Assembly (NCBI GenBank): GCA_018826255.1
Contig: JAHJZO010000042.1
Span: 1-33,972 of the forward strand
From: Patescibacteria group bacterium
GTDB taxonomy: Bacteria; Patescibacteriota; Minisyncoccia; UBA10092
Length of the DNA: 33,972 nt
Direction of reading: 5' to 3'
The notes under the pieces were generated by a model. The model was given only the letters and a program-made list of their open reading frames with translations, had not been told where the DNA came from and made no database searches. This document shows, in pieces, positions 24,543 to 33,339 of the stretch. A program made the position numbers and the translations under genes. How positions within the stretch are numbered: the stretch's first letter is position 1; each line of letters opens with the position of its first letter.

Positions 24543-24643
24543 TTGACAAGACAATATTAAAGTGCCATTATTTAGGCATTGTTCTTCTCAAAAAAATGAC
24601 GAAGGAGGATCTGATATGAGATGCCAAGCAATGGCTTTTTTTT
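24543..24643 (+). ncRNA. Structured tRNA-operon trailer or small leader RNA with a nine-codon ORF and terminator
   Basis: After tRNA-Asp come TTGACA (24543-24548) with a weak CATTAT 17 bases on, a ribosome-binding site GAAGGAGGA (24601-24609), a nine-codon frame MRCQAMAFF (24616-24645) and a terminator hairpin GCCA-AGCAA-TGGC followed by T8 (24623-24643). Three alternative pairings enclose it: GCCATT (24564-24569) with AATGGC (24630-24635), GGCAT (24575-24579) with ATGCC (24621-24625), and TTCTTCT (24582-24588) with AGGAGGA (24603-24609). The last would hide the ribosome-binding site. No plus-strand gene follows. Confidence 0.45.
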
Positions 24644-25175
24644 AATCAATAAACTTTAGTTCTTTGAGAGCTTTTTCGTAGACGCGGACGCCGAATTCTA
24701 TTTCGCTTCTGGCAATTGGATATTCCGAACTATGCACCAGCTGATTTCTCAATTTATGCGCCTGCCAAATTTCTTCTATATTGGAAACCTGGGCGGAGTT
24801 CAAATATTTCAACCTGTCGGCCATTGACTCTCCCGGAAGCCCCATTAGTTTTAATAAACCGTCAAAAATATTATCGGCTTCTATCAACGCCAGCCGTAAA
24901 TTGGCTTCATCGCTTTGTTTTAAGCGCGAAAGAATCTTTTGCCACGAAGCGTTCAAATTCTTTTTTGGAGTTTTACCACCTTTCAAAAAATTGCTTGTTG
25001 CTTTGGAAAATTTGTTTAATACGCCAATTTTGTTTATTAAAATTATAACCAAAAAACCAAAAAACAGTGTCAAAAAAATACCTAGCGACCTAAGATAAGC
25101 GGTCCACTCCGAAGCGCCAAAATTAATAACGCTTAAACGGAGATTACTTGTTATGTCGGCTATTAAATCAATCAT
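24642..25175 (-). CDS. Membrane-anchored protein with a HEPN-like RNxxxH motif
   Basis: A 177-residue protein of unknown function. A membrane helix lies at about 29-50 (RSLGIFLTLFFGFLVIILINKI). A basic linker (KGGKTPKKN) follows, then an all-helical cytoplasmic domain at 75-177. That domain contains RLALIEADNIFDGLLKLMG and HKLRNQLVHSSEYPIARSEIEFGVRVYEKALKEL. RNQLVH (143-148) fits the R-x4-H signature of HEPN domains, often RNA-cleaving or nucleotide-binding, here membrane-tethered. It follows gatA by seven bases and so appears to be the last gene of ligA-gatC-gatA. Its stop codon overlaps the T-tract of the opposite-strand terminator. The helix and motif are seen; RNase activity is only a possibility. 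Confidence 0.75.
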   Translation of the reverse strand: MIDLIADITSNLRLSVINFGASEWTAYLRSLGIFLTLFFGFLVIILINKIGVLNKFSKATSNFLKGGKTPKKNLNASWQKILSRLKQSDEANLRLALIEADNIFDGLLKLMGLPGESMADRLKYLNSAQVSNIEEIWQAHKLRNQLVHSSEYPIARSEIEFGVRVYEKALKELKFID

Positions 25176-25182
25176 ATAAAGT

Positions 25183-26625
25183 TTATTTACTCATATCTTC
25201 AACTATTTTGGCAATTTTTAGTAATTTAATATCTTCAAAATTATTGCCGATAATCTGGAGTCCGGCCGGCAGTCCATTTACTTCTTTTATAGGAATGGAA
25301 ATCGCGGGAACCCCCGCCAAATTAATTGAAACCGTGTAAATATCCGCCAGATACATTGATAGCGGATCGTGAGTTTTTTCTCCAAACTTAAAGGCAGTTG
25401 TCGGAGAAGTGGGGGTTATAATCGCGTCAACTTCTTTAAAGGCGTGGGTAAAATCTTGTTTTATAAGCCGTCTGACTTTTTGGGCTTTTGCATAATACGC
25501 ATCGTAATATCCGGCCGAAAGAACATAAGTGCCAAGCATTATTCTCCGCCTCGCTTCTGCGCCAAACCCCTCTCCCCTGCTTTCAAGATAAATATTAAGC
25601 AAGTTTTGCAGTTTCTCATTTTTATTTATTTTGGAGCGTCCGTATTTGATACCATCAAACCTTGCAAGATTAGCCGATACTTCGGCGGGCATAATAATAT
25701 AATAAGCTGCCAATGCCCACTCGCTGTAAGGCAAAGAAATTTCTTCTATTTGCGCGCCTTCTTTTTCCAGTTTTGATATTACCGATTTTATGTTTTTTTC
25801 TATTTCCGGGTCCAGACCATGGGTAAAATATTCTCGAGGAACGCCAAATTTTATTTCTTCTATATCCACCGGTTTATCGGAATAACTTTGCCATTCTCTG
25901 TCGGCGCTTGTTGAGTCCAATGTATCAACGCCGCGAATAATTTCAAAAACCGTAGCGGCATCGTCTACGCATTTGGTAATCGGTCCGATTTGGTCTAAGG
26001 ATGAGGCCATGGCCATCAATCCATGGCGGGAAACGGCGCCGTAAGAAGGCTTAAAGCCGACAACGCCGCAAAAACCAGCTGGCTGGCGGATCGAACCGCC
26101 CGTATCAGAACCCAGCGCGTAAACGGAAAATCCGGCCTTAACTGCGGCGGCAGAGCCGCCGGAAGAGCCACCGGGTACTCTGTCCAGAGCAGCCGGATTT
26201 TTTGTCGGGCCAAAAGCGGAATTCTCGGTTGAGCTGCCCATAGCGAATTCATCCATATTTGTTTTGCCGACAAATACGGCTTCCTCTTCTTTGAGTTTTT
26301 TAATTACCGTTGCATCGTAAGGCGCTGTATAATTTTCAAGAATTTTTGAAGCGGCTGTAGCTTTAATGTCACGAATCAAAATATTATCTTTAATTGCTAC
26401 CGGAATTCCGGCCAACATTTCAATCGGCTCGCCTTTGGAAATTCTGGCATCAACTTTTTTTGCCGATTCAATCGCCTCTTCTTCGGCCAACGATAAAAAT
26501 GCATGAATATCGCCGTCATTTTTTTTAATCTCGTCAAAATGCGCTCGGGTCAATTCACTAGAAGTTACCTCCCTTTTTTCAAGAAGCTCATGAGCTTGTT
26601 TAATTGTCAGTTCTTTTAAGTTCAT
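25183..26625 (-). CDS. gatA: Asp-tRNA(Asn)/Glu-tRNA(Gln) amidotransferase subunit A
   Basis: Glutaminase subunit of GatCAB that releases ammonia from glutamine for tRNA-dependent amidation. It belongs to the amidase signature family, with the catalytic Lys-cis-Ser-Ser triad at K79 (GIPVAIKDN), S154 (PGGSSGGSAAAV) and S178 (GSDTGGSIRQPA). Further motifs are FVGKTNMDEFAMGSSTENSAFGPTKNP and the C-terminal NLAGVPAISIPI...GLPAGLQIIG. The 480-residue length is standard. It overlaps gatC by four bases (ATGA). Its partner gatB is about 8 kb away in a different operon. Confidence 0.97.
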   Translation of the reverse strand: MNLKELTIKQAHELLEKREVTSSELTRAHFDEIKKNDGDIHAFLSLAEEEAIESAKKVDARISKGEPIEMLAGIPVAIKDNILIRDIKATAASKILENYTAPYDATVIKKLKEEEAVFVGKTNMDEFAMGSSTENSAFGPTKNPAALDRVPGGSSGGSAAAVKAGFSVYALGSDTGGSIRQPAGFCGVVGFKPSYGAVSRHGLMAMASSLDQIGPITKCVDDAATVFEIIRGVDTLDSTSADREWQSYSDKPVDIEEIKFGVPREYFTHGLDPEIEKNIKSVISKLEKEGAQIEEISLPYSEWALAAYYIIMPAEVSANLARFDGIKYGRSKINKNEKLQNLLNIYLESRGEGFGAEARRRIMLGTYVLSAGYYDAYYAKAQKVRRLIKQDFTHAFKEVDAIITPTSPTTAFKFGEKTHDPLSMYLADIYTVSINLAGVPAISIPIKEVNGLPAGLQIIGNNFEDIKLLKIAKIVEDMSK

Positions 26626-26917
26626 TCCAAAATTGATGGGACCTTAAAATAATCTTCTTCACGATTCGGAGCGGCATCTAAAATTTGTTTTCGCATTTCA
26701 GGGTCAGAAATAACTTTTGTTTCATCATCTTGTCTGGTAACGCTCTCCAAATCCGTGCCTCCGGTCATCGGCTCAACTTTTTCAACATTAACTTCCGATA
26801 ATTTTTGAATATAGCCAATAATCAAAGATAAATCTTCGGCAAATTTTTCTTTTTCTTTTTCTTCCAGTTTCAATCTGGCCAGTTCGGCAATTTTTTCAAC
26901 CTCTTTTTTTGTAAGCA

Positions 26918-26918
<1 letters not shown>
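26622..26918 (-). CDS. gatC: Asp-tRNA(Asn)/Glu-tRNA(Gln) amidotransferase subunit C
   Basis: Small belt subunit that wraps GatA and GatB and stabilises the complex. The 98 residues show the family pattern: LTKKEVEKIAELARLKLEEKEKEKFAEDLSLIIGYIQKLSEVNVEKVEPMTGGTDL, then LRQD-like VTRQDDE, ILDAAPNREEDYFKVPSILE (the usual ending is 'NAPE..DGFFRVPKVLE'). Its ATG overlaps the ligA stop codon by one base and its end overlaps gatA by four, so ligA, gatC and gatA are translationally coupled. Confidence 0.94.
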
Positions 26919-29076
<2,158 letters not shown>

Positions 29077-29084
29077 TCAAATTT

Positions 29085-29128
29085 CCCCATTTCTGACTAC
29101 TTATATCCCCATCTCTGATTACTTATTT
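29085..29128. repeat. Two tandem 22-bp repeats in the ligA leader
   Basis: Copy 1 is 29085-29106 and copy 2 is 29107-29128, each beginning CCCCAT and ending ACTTAT plus two bases; three positions differ. They lie between the distal ligA promoter candidate and the ligA ATG. Confidence 0.6.
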
Positions 29129-29145
29129 CTTCACGCCTAATTTTG

Positions 29146-29200
29146 ATTATCTGTCCAACCAGTTGTATCACAAGATGCCTCGAGGTTAGTTATGATACAA
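29146..29200 (-). promoter_or_regulatory. Palindromic operator overlapping a promoter candidate for ligA-gatC-gatA
   Basis: The 38-bp imperfect palindrome 29163-29200 has arms TTGTATCACAA and TTATGATACAA (10 of 11 complementary) around the perfect core CCTCGAGG (29178-29185). On the minus strand its inner half supplies TTGTGA (29168-29173) as a -35 box. A 16-base spacer and GATAAT (29146-29151) follow, pointing to ligA. It is nearly identical to the element at 29872-29910. Confidence 0.6.
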
Positions 29201-29244
29201 GAATAAGATATTTAAAATAAAAGCTTATGAGAGTTCAAGAAACC

Positions 29245-29811
29245 TTATAAAAGTTTAAGATTGAAAATTTTATACAAATCCCCCTCCCTCTTATCTACGG
29301 ACTCAACAATACAATAATTAACAAATCGATTAATTGATAAAAATTCACAGATAAAATCTATTTCATCGCGACAATCATGCGGATAAATAAAGACACTTTC
29401 TTGCAACGCGTAAAAACCAATGTCTTTTAATTTTTTAGAAATGGCTCGTCTTTCTTTTCTCTTTTTGTCGGGGATATCAAAAATTACTAGCCGCCATTTT
29501 TTATCCCAAGCTTTGGGTTTTATCAATTCCATATTATCGTAATCAAAATTTTTTATTACTTTTTTTCCATTGCTGGTAATTTTTATATAAAGCTTGTCAT
29601 TTTTCTCCACTAATTCAACTAATCTTTTTTGATTCAATCGCCTTATGGCATTGTAAATAAGACGGCGATCTATTTTGTTCCAATTCTTGCGCCATTTGAT
29701 TAACGGTTTTAACATTTGAGCCGCATTCGGTAAAAATAATGAAGACAATACAACTGGACCGGCGGCAGCTATAAATAAAATTTCTCTGGTCAATGATTTG
29801 CCTCGTAACAT
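29245..29811 (-). CDS. PaaX/Cas2-like protein: winged helix plus Cas2-like ferredoxin fold
   Basis: A 188-residue protein. Residues 8-85 resemble the PaaX N-terminal winged helix (TREILFIAAAGPVVLSSLFLPNA, RRLIYNAIRRLNQKRLVELVEKNDKLYIKITSNGKKVI). Residues 105-188 form a Cas2-like ferredoxin fold: WRLVIFDIPDKKRKERRAISKKLKDIGFYALQESVFIYPHDCRDEIDFICEFLSI. D112 sits at the position of the Cas2 metal-binding aspartate. No CRISPR array or other cas gene is nearby, so a DNA-binding regulator or a stand-alone nuclease-like protein is more likely. A palindrome covers the -35 box of its promoter and a second copy lies just past its stop codon, in front of ligA; self-binding to both is inferred. It is a single gene, not overlapping its neighbours. 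Confidence 0.8.
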   Translation of the reverse strand: MLRGKSLTREILFIAAAGPVVLSSLFLPNAAQMLKPLIKWRKNWNKIDRRLIYNAIRRLNQKRLVELVEKNDKLYIKITSNGKKVIKNFDYDNMELIKPKAWDKKWRLVIFDIPDKKRKERRAISKKLKDIGFYALQESVFIYPHDCRDEIDFICEFLSINRFVNYCIVESVDKREGDLYKIFNLKLL

Positions 29812-29854
29812 AATTTCAGAATCTTGTAGTTTATTTTTTAATAATTTTTCTTTA

Positions 29855-29910
29855 ATTATAATACATACTTTTTGTAATCACAAGCGACCTCGAGGTTAAT
29901 TGTGATACTA
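29855..29910 (-). promoter_or_regulatory. Promoter and palindromic operator of the PaaX/Cas2-like gene
   Basis: Minus strand: TTGTGA (29878-29883), 17-base spacer, TATAAT (29855-29860), about 44 bases before the ATG. The -35 box is part of the palindrome 29872-29910 with core CCTCGAGG (29888-29895), inner arms ATCACAA/TTGTGAT and the same spacing as the copy at 29163-29200. Binding there would block transcription, so autorepression is likely. Confidence 0.7.
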
Positions 29911-29920
29911 GAAAATATTG

Positions 29921-29954
29921 AATATAAAAATGCCTCTTCCGAAGAAGAGGCATT
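29921..29954 (-). terminator. Strong intrinsic terminator with a UUCG loop
   Basis: Perfect 11-bp stem AATGCCTCTTC/GAAGAGGCATT (29929-29939 and 29944-29954). On the minus strand the loop is TTCG closed by C-G, the very stable cUUCGg tetraloop, followed by TTTTTATATT. It ends the transcript that starts near 30110, and read-through from mltG. Confidence 0.85.
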
Positions 29955-30110
29955 TGCCTTTTTATGTTCCATAGCTATTTCTAGCCAGAGGCAGAATTTT
30001 ACTTGGCGCCCTCTCCAAGGTTCTTTATCGTCTAATGACCATCACCTCCTTTTCATCTCAAGCCGCAGGGCACTGATGGCAACACTGCGGCCACTAAAAA
30101 ACTTCACTGT
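29925..30110 (-). ncRNA. Candidate small RNA of about 185 nt with a full-length Shine-Dalgarno match
   Basis: A transcript bounded by a strong promoter and a strong terminator but without a credible protein. Minus strand: hairpin GCCGCAG/CTGCGGC with a 16-base loop; AAAGGAGGTGAT (30041-30052), which matches all 12 bases of the usual 16S rRNA 3' tail; the five-codon frame MVIRR (30025-30042); hairpin CTTGG/CCAAG; GCTA-GAAA-TAGC; then the terminator. It could be a regulatory RNA, a leader-type peptide unit or an RNA that binds the ribosome. No known family was recognised. Confidence 0.5.
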
Positions 30111-30116
30111 ATTTGC

Positions 30117-30145
30117 AGTATAGCACAAACAATAATGTTTGTCAA
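30117..30145 (-). promoter_or_regulatory. Strong promoter with inverted-repeat operator for the candidate small RNA
   Basis: Minus strand: consensus TTGACA (30140-30145), 17-base spacer, TATACT (30117-30122). The spacer is almost filled by the perfect inverted repeat ACAAACA-TTAT-TGTTTGT (30125-30142), which also covers part of the -35 box, as expected for a repressor site. Confidence 0.7.
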
Positions 30146-30175
30146 TAGTTTAAGCAATATATACCACAATATGGC

Positions 30176-31165
30176 TTATTTGAGGTAAATCGCTCTGTTT
30201 TGATTGTGTTCTTCGAGGGTTTTGGAAAAAATGGTTATGCCGTCTTTGGCGGAGAGATAATACCAATACGGGCTCGCTTCCGGAGAAAGCGCCGCCTTGA
30301 TAGCGGAGATGCCCGGGTTGGCAATAGGCCCCTTTGGCAAACCGCGGTAAAAATAGGTATTGTATCGCGAATCTATTTTCTTGTCGGAGGCAACAATTTC
30401 ATTGCGGCCGGTGATATAAACCAGCGTGGCATCAACCTGTAGAGGAATATTCGCTTTAAGTCGTTTCCATAATATGCCGGAAACAATTAACCGGTCTGAA
30501 TCTTTTGGAATCTCTTTTTCAATCAGAGAAGCCATAGTTAAAATCTCATATGTGCTGTAAGAAGAAGTTTTTATGGCCGTCTTCAAATCCGGAGTTAATT
30601 TATTATTAAGATTACCAACCATTTTACCAACTATATCAGACAAAGCTGCGTCCTTGAAAAAACGGTAGGAATCGGGGAATAAATATCCTTCCAGAGATGC
30701 GGTCTTTGGCTTGTCGGATAAGATTTCCGAAATATTTTCCAAAAATTTAAAACTCGCTAGTGCGTTCGGATTGGTCAAATTAGCCCTTATTAATCTATCC
30801 TCAATTTGTTTTAAATTAAACCCCTCAGGAATTACGATTAAGACCTCGTTGGTGCCGCCCAGAGCCAATATATCTCCAATATCGCGAACGGACATTTTTG
30901 GCGATAATTTATATTCTCCTGGTTTCAAATCATACTGATTCAAAGACAAGAAAACATAAAGGCGGAAAAGAAAGGGGCTTTTTATCAATCCGGCATTTTT
31001 TAAATTTTCGGCGATTGTCTGGGCCGACTCCCCTTTTTCAACTTTCAAGATTATTGTTTCGCCCGAACTGCTTAACGGCGTTCTTATTTTCCACCAAAAA
31101 ATAAAAAGCGTGGCAAAAATAATAACAAAAAATATTAAAATGACATATGCGATTTTTTTACTCAT
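30176..31165 (-). CDS. mltG: Endolytic peptidoglycan transglycosylase MltG
   Basis: Membrane-bound lytic transglycosylase that cuts nascent glycan strands. A signal anchor lies at residues 5-26 (IAYVILIFFVIIFATLFIFWW). A LysM-like N-terminal subdomain follows (KGESAQTIAENLKNAGLI, YDLKPGEYKLSPKMSVRDI). The YceG catalytic domain has LEGYLFPDSYRF (158-169), the catalytic glutamate E216 in LTMASLIEKE, LQVDATLVYITG, YNTYFYRGLPKGPIANPGISAIKAAL and YYLSAKDG. The 329-residue length is normal. Its start overlaps the end of tpiA by eight bases. It is the last protein gene of the glycosyltransferase-to-mltG series. Confidence 0.95.
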   Translation of the reverse strand: MSKKIAYVILIFFVIIFATLFIFWWKIRTPLSSSGETIILKVEKGESAQTIAENLKNAGLIKSPFLFRLYVFLSLNQYDLKPGEYKLSPKMSVRDIGDILALGGTNEVLIVIPEGFNLKQIEDRLIRANLTNPNALASFKFLENISEILSDKPKTASLEGYLFPDSYRFFKDAALSDIVGKMVGNLNNKLTPDLKTAIKTSSYSTYEILTMASLIEKEIPKDSDRLIVSGILWKRLKANIPLQVDATLVYITGRNEIVASDKKIDSRYNTYFYRGLPKGPIANPGISAIKAALSPEASPYWYYLSAKDGITIFSKTLEEHNQNRAIYLK

Positions 31166-31913
31166 TTTTTTCCGCCGCTTTTATTATTTTTATAAAACTC
31201 TGGAGTTCAAGAGACGCGCCGCCCACTAAGGCGCCGTCAATTCCATTTTGCGCGATAAAATCAGCTGCATTTTCTTCCGAAACCGACCCGCCGTAAAGAA
31301 CCGGCATATCACTTGCCCATTCGGGTCCGTAGAGGCGGCTTATGATTTTTCTTATTAAAAGCGCCGCCGAAAGGGCATGGTCTGAAGTATCGGCTAAGCC
31401 CGTCCCGATGGCCCAAACCGGCTCATAGGCGATAATCAATCGATTGATTTCCGAAACGCCAACTCCTTCTAGAGCGCTCTCAATTTGTCGGGACAATACC
31501 TTGGAGATATCGTCATTTTGTTCTTTTTCACCCACGGCCAAAATAACCGTTAATCCGATTCTAAGAGCGGTTTTTAATTTCAGATTTATTATTTCCTCCG
31601 TTTCTCCCATGATATACCGCCTTTCGGAATGGCCAATGATCACATGATTACAACCGAGATTTTTCAACATCAATCCCGATATTTCTCCGGTATAAGCGCC
31701 GCGCTCGGCCCAGCTGATATTTTGGGCTGCCAATTTTATTTCTTTCCCGCAATTTTTCTTTAACAACTCAAGATAAACAAACGGCGGAGCGATTATCAAT
31801 TCAATATTTTTCGGCAAGCGCTGAGCCAAAACCCCCTGCACAAAACGCAAGGCCTCGTCAGCCGTTTGAGGATTCATTTTCCAATTAGCGATGATTATCT
31901 TTTTTGCGCTCAT
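31158..31913 (-). CDS. tpiA: Triosephosphate isomerase
   Basis: Glycolytic enzyme interconverting dihydroxyacetone phosphate and glyceraldehyde 3-phosphate. TIM-barrel signatures: N10/K12 in ANWKMN, the electrophile H95 in IIGHSERR, the catalytic base E164 in AYEPVWAIGTG, and the phosphate-binding LYGGSVSEENA and DGALVGGASL. The 251-residue length is standard. It overlaps the upstream small-multidrug-export-type gene by four bases (ATGA) and mltG by eight, so the genes are co-translated. Confidence 0.97.
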   Translation of the reverse strand: MSAKKIIIANWKMNPQTADEALRFVQGVLAQRLPKNIELIIAPPFVYLELLKKNCGKEIKLAAQNISWAERGAYTGEISGLMLKNLGCNHVIIGHSERRYIMGETEEIINLKLKTALRIGLTVILAVGEKEQNDDISKVLSRQIESALEGVGVSEINRLIIAYEPVWAIGTGLADTSDHALSAALLIRKIISRLYGPEWASDMPVLYGGSVSEENAADFIAQNGIDGALVGGASLELQSFIKIIKAAEKNE

Positions 31914-32386
31914 AATAAAAATAAATATTTAAAAATATTTTCGCCAAATACAGTCATGCCGGTAACTATCAAACCGGCGGCTAAAACTCCCAAAACAATA
32001 GACCAAAAGGCATGAGTTTTCGAGATTCCGAAAACAAAAGCGGCCGCCACTCCGGAATAAGCGCCGGTTAACGGTAGTGGAATGGCAACAAACATAAAAA
32101 GCGCCCAATTTTTCCAACATGCAAAATGTTCGGTATGTTTTATTCTCGTTCTCTCAAATAACCAAGAAAAAAATTTGTTAAACCAATAAAATTTGCGACT
32201 TAAATATTCCGATATTTTTTCCAAACCGAATAGAAGCGGCAGTATCGGCAAAATATTCCCCAAAACACCCAAGACAAACGCTTTATATGGATTAAAGCCA
32301 AATTTTAAAATTGCCAAAGGGATAGCTCCTCTAAGCTCGCTTAAAGGCAAGGTGGCGGTAAAAAATGTGATTGATTCATTAAGCAT
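31910..32386 (-). CDS. Small multidrug export family membrane protein (COG2426 type)
   Basis: A 158-residue integral membrane protein with three or four helices: FFTATLPLSELRGAIPLAILKFG, FVLGVLGNILPILPLLFGL, ALFMFVAIPLPLTGAYSGVAAAFVFGI and FWSIVLGVLAAGLIVTGMTVFG. The motifs LPLSELRGAIP and AIPLPLTGAYSG are the signature of the sm_multidrug_ex family. The two half-repeats suggest a duplicated re-entrant loop fold, as in DedA-like proteins. The export label comes from the family name and is weakly supported biochemically; transport substrate unknown. It overlaps galT by one base and tpiA by four. Confidence 0.85.
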   Translation of the reverse strand: MLNESITFFTATLPLSELRGAIPLAILKFGFNPYKAFVLGVLGNILPILPLLFGLEKISEYLSRKFYWFNKFFSWLFERTRIKHTEHFACWKNWALFMFVAIPLPLTGAYSGVAAAFVFGISKTHAFWSIVLGVLAAGLIVTGMTVFGENIFKYLFLL

Positions 32387-33339
32387 TATTTTCTAAAAAT
32401 TTCCGCGGCTTCTTCCGGATAAACGGCGACAATATCAAGCCCGGTGCTTAATTCAAAGCCGCCGATGATATCAAATTTTGGCATAATCTCCATATGCCAG
32501 TGATAATGGCCGTAACTTGAACTCCTGTCCACCGGCGCCGTATGGATGAAAAAATTGAAAGCGGGGTCTTTCAGTTTTTTATAAATTTGAGAAAGAGATA
32601 CTTTCAAAGCATCGGCAAGCGCGAATAATTCCGGTTCTTTAATTTTTTCAAAATAAGCAAAATGTTTTTTTGGTAAAATCGCCAATTCAAATTCCGCCCG
32701 CGAGGCAAAGGGAGCAATGACAACCATGTCGCTGTTTTGATAGACTACTCTCTTTTTTTCTTTTAATTCCTTACTAAGCATCCGACAATGCGTGCATTTA
32801 TTATGTTCTTGAAAATAGCGCCGCGAGGCGTCAACACTGCGGGTGATATAAGGCGGCAGTATCGGCAAAGCCAAAATCTGCGAATGAGGATGGGGTATGG
32901 ATGAACCCGCTTCTTTTCCATGATTATGGAAAATCGATATATATTTTATATTTTTTTCTTCGGCCAAACTTTTATAGCGTTCTTGGAAAGCCGCTAAGAC
33001 CGTTTTTATTTCTTCTTTGGTAAAATCAGCCAAATAGCGTTCATGGTCTCTATAAATCACAACATCGTGAGAGCCTAATCCTGGCCCAACCGCCGGATTT
33101 TTATTCGGGATTATCTGCAAAAACCAATCGTTTTTTGTCTTATCTTGATAAACCAAAACTGGCGGTTTGTTTCCGAATTTAGCGGGATTTTCAAAAGGGC
33201 ATTTGTTTTTGGCAAGTTCTGTTTTCGCTCTGTCTTCAAATTTATGTCCCGCGCTGCGAAGCGGCGCGAACAAAATCCAATCACCTGAAATTGAGTCCTG
33301 GCGAAATTCTGATGTAGATTCGGTTTTTTTATTCTTCAT
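32386..33339 (-). CDS. Galactose-1-phosphate uridylyltransferase-like HIT-superfamily enzyme
   Basis: A 317-residue nucleotidyl transferase that would exchange sugar 1-phosphates with nucleotide sugars. Signatures: RQDSISGDWILFAPLRSAGHKF, DVVIYRDHERYLADF, ISIFHNHGKEAGSSIPHPHSQILALP with the HPH nucleophile site at 150-152, and the C-terminal FNFFIHTAPVDRSSSYGHYHWHMEIMPKF. The first metal motif, usually CPFC, reads CPFE (C47), and a CTHC pair lies after the catalytic site. The ATG at 33339 is chosen because it gives ATGA overlap with the upstream glycosyltransferase stop; the frame stays open ten codons further. Partner enzymes GalK/GalE are not seen, so the true sugar is uncertain. Confidence 0.87.
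   Translation of the reverse strand: MKNKKTESTSEFRQDSISGDWILFAPLRSAGHKFEDRAKTELAKNKCPFENPAKFGNKPPVLVYQDKTKNDWFLQIIPNKNPAVGPGLGSHDVVIYRDHERYLADFTKEEIKTVLAAFQERYKSLAEEKNIKYISIFHNHGKEAGSSIPHPHSQILALPILPPYITRSVDASRRYFQEHNKCTHCRMLSKELKEKKRVVYQNSDMVVIAPFASRAEFELAILPKKHFAYFEKIKEPELFALADALKVSLSQIYKKLKDPAFNFFIHTAPVDRSSSYGHYHWHMEIMPKFDIIGGFELSTGLDIVAVYPEEAAEIFRK

Noticed and set aside
25828-25840. Another CTCGAGG site within gatA
   Set aside because: It lacks the TTGTGAT/ATCACAA arms of the palindromes near 29.2 and 29.9 kb and is ordinary coding sequence.
29245-29811. CRISPR-Cas locus suggested by the Cas2-like fold
   Set aside because: No repeat-spacer array, Cas1 or effector in the window, and the N-terminal winged helix is PaaX-like rather than adaptation-related.
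29961-29985. GCTAGAAATAGC resembling the loop of engineered guide RNA scaffolds
   Set aside because: It is only a four-base stem with a GAAA tetraloop; no tracrRNA, repeats or cas effector are present.
29858-30041. Open frame reading ...SLDDKEPWRGRQVKFCLWLEIAM... inside the candidate small RNA
   Set aside because: It has no start codon near the ribosome-binding site and runs through the terminator hairpin, the palindrome and a -10 box. A one-base error in GATGG would join it to the ATG, so it is not fully excluded, but it is not supported.
29902-30123. 73-codon plus-strand ORF over the same region
   Set aside because: It starts inside the palindrome, its first codons are the terminator stem, and it has no ribosome-binding site; composition is not protein-like.
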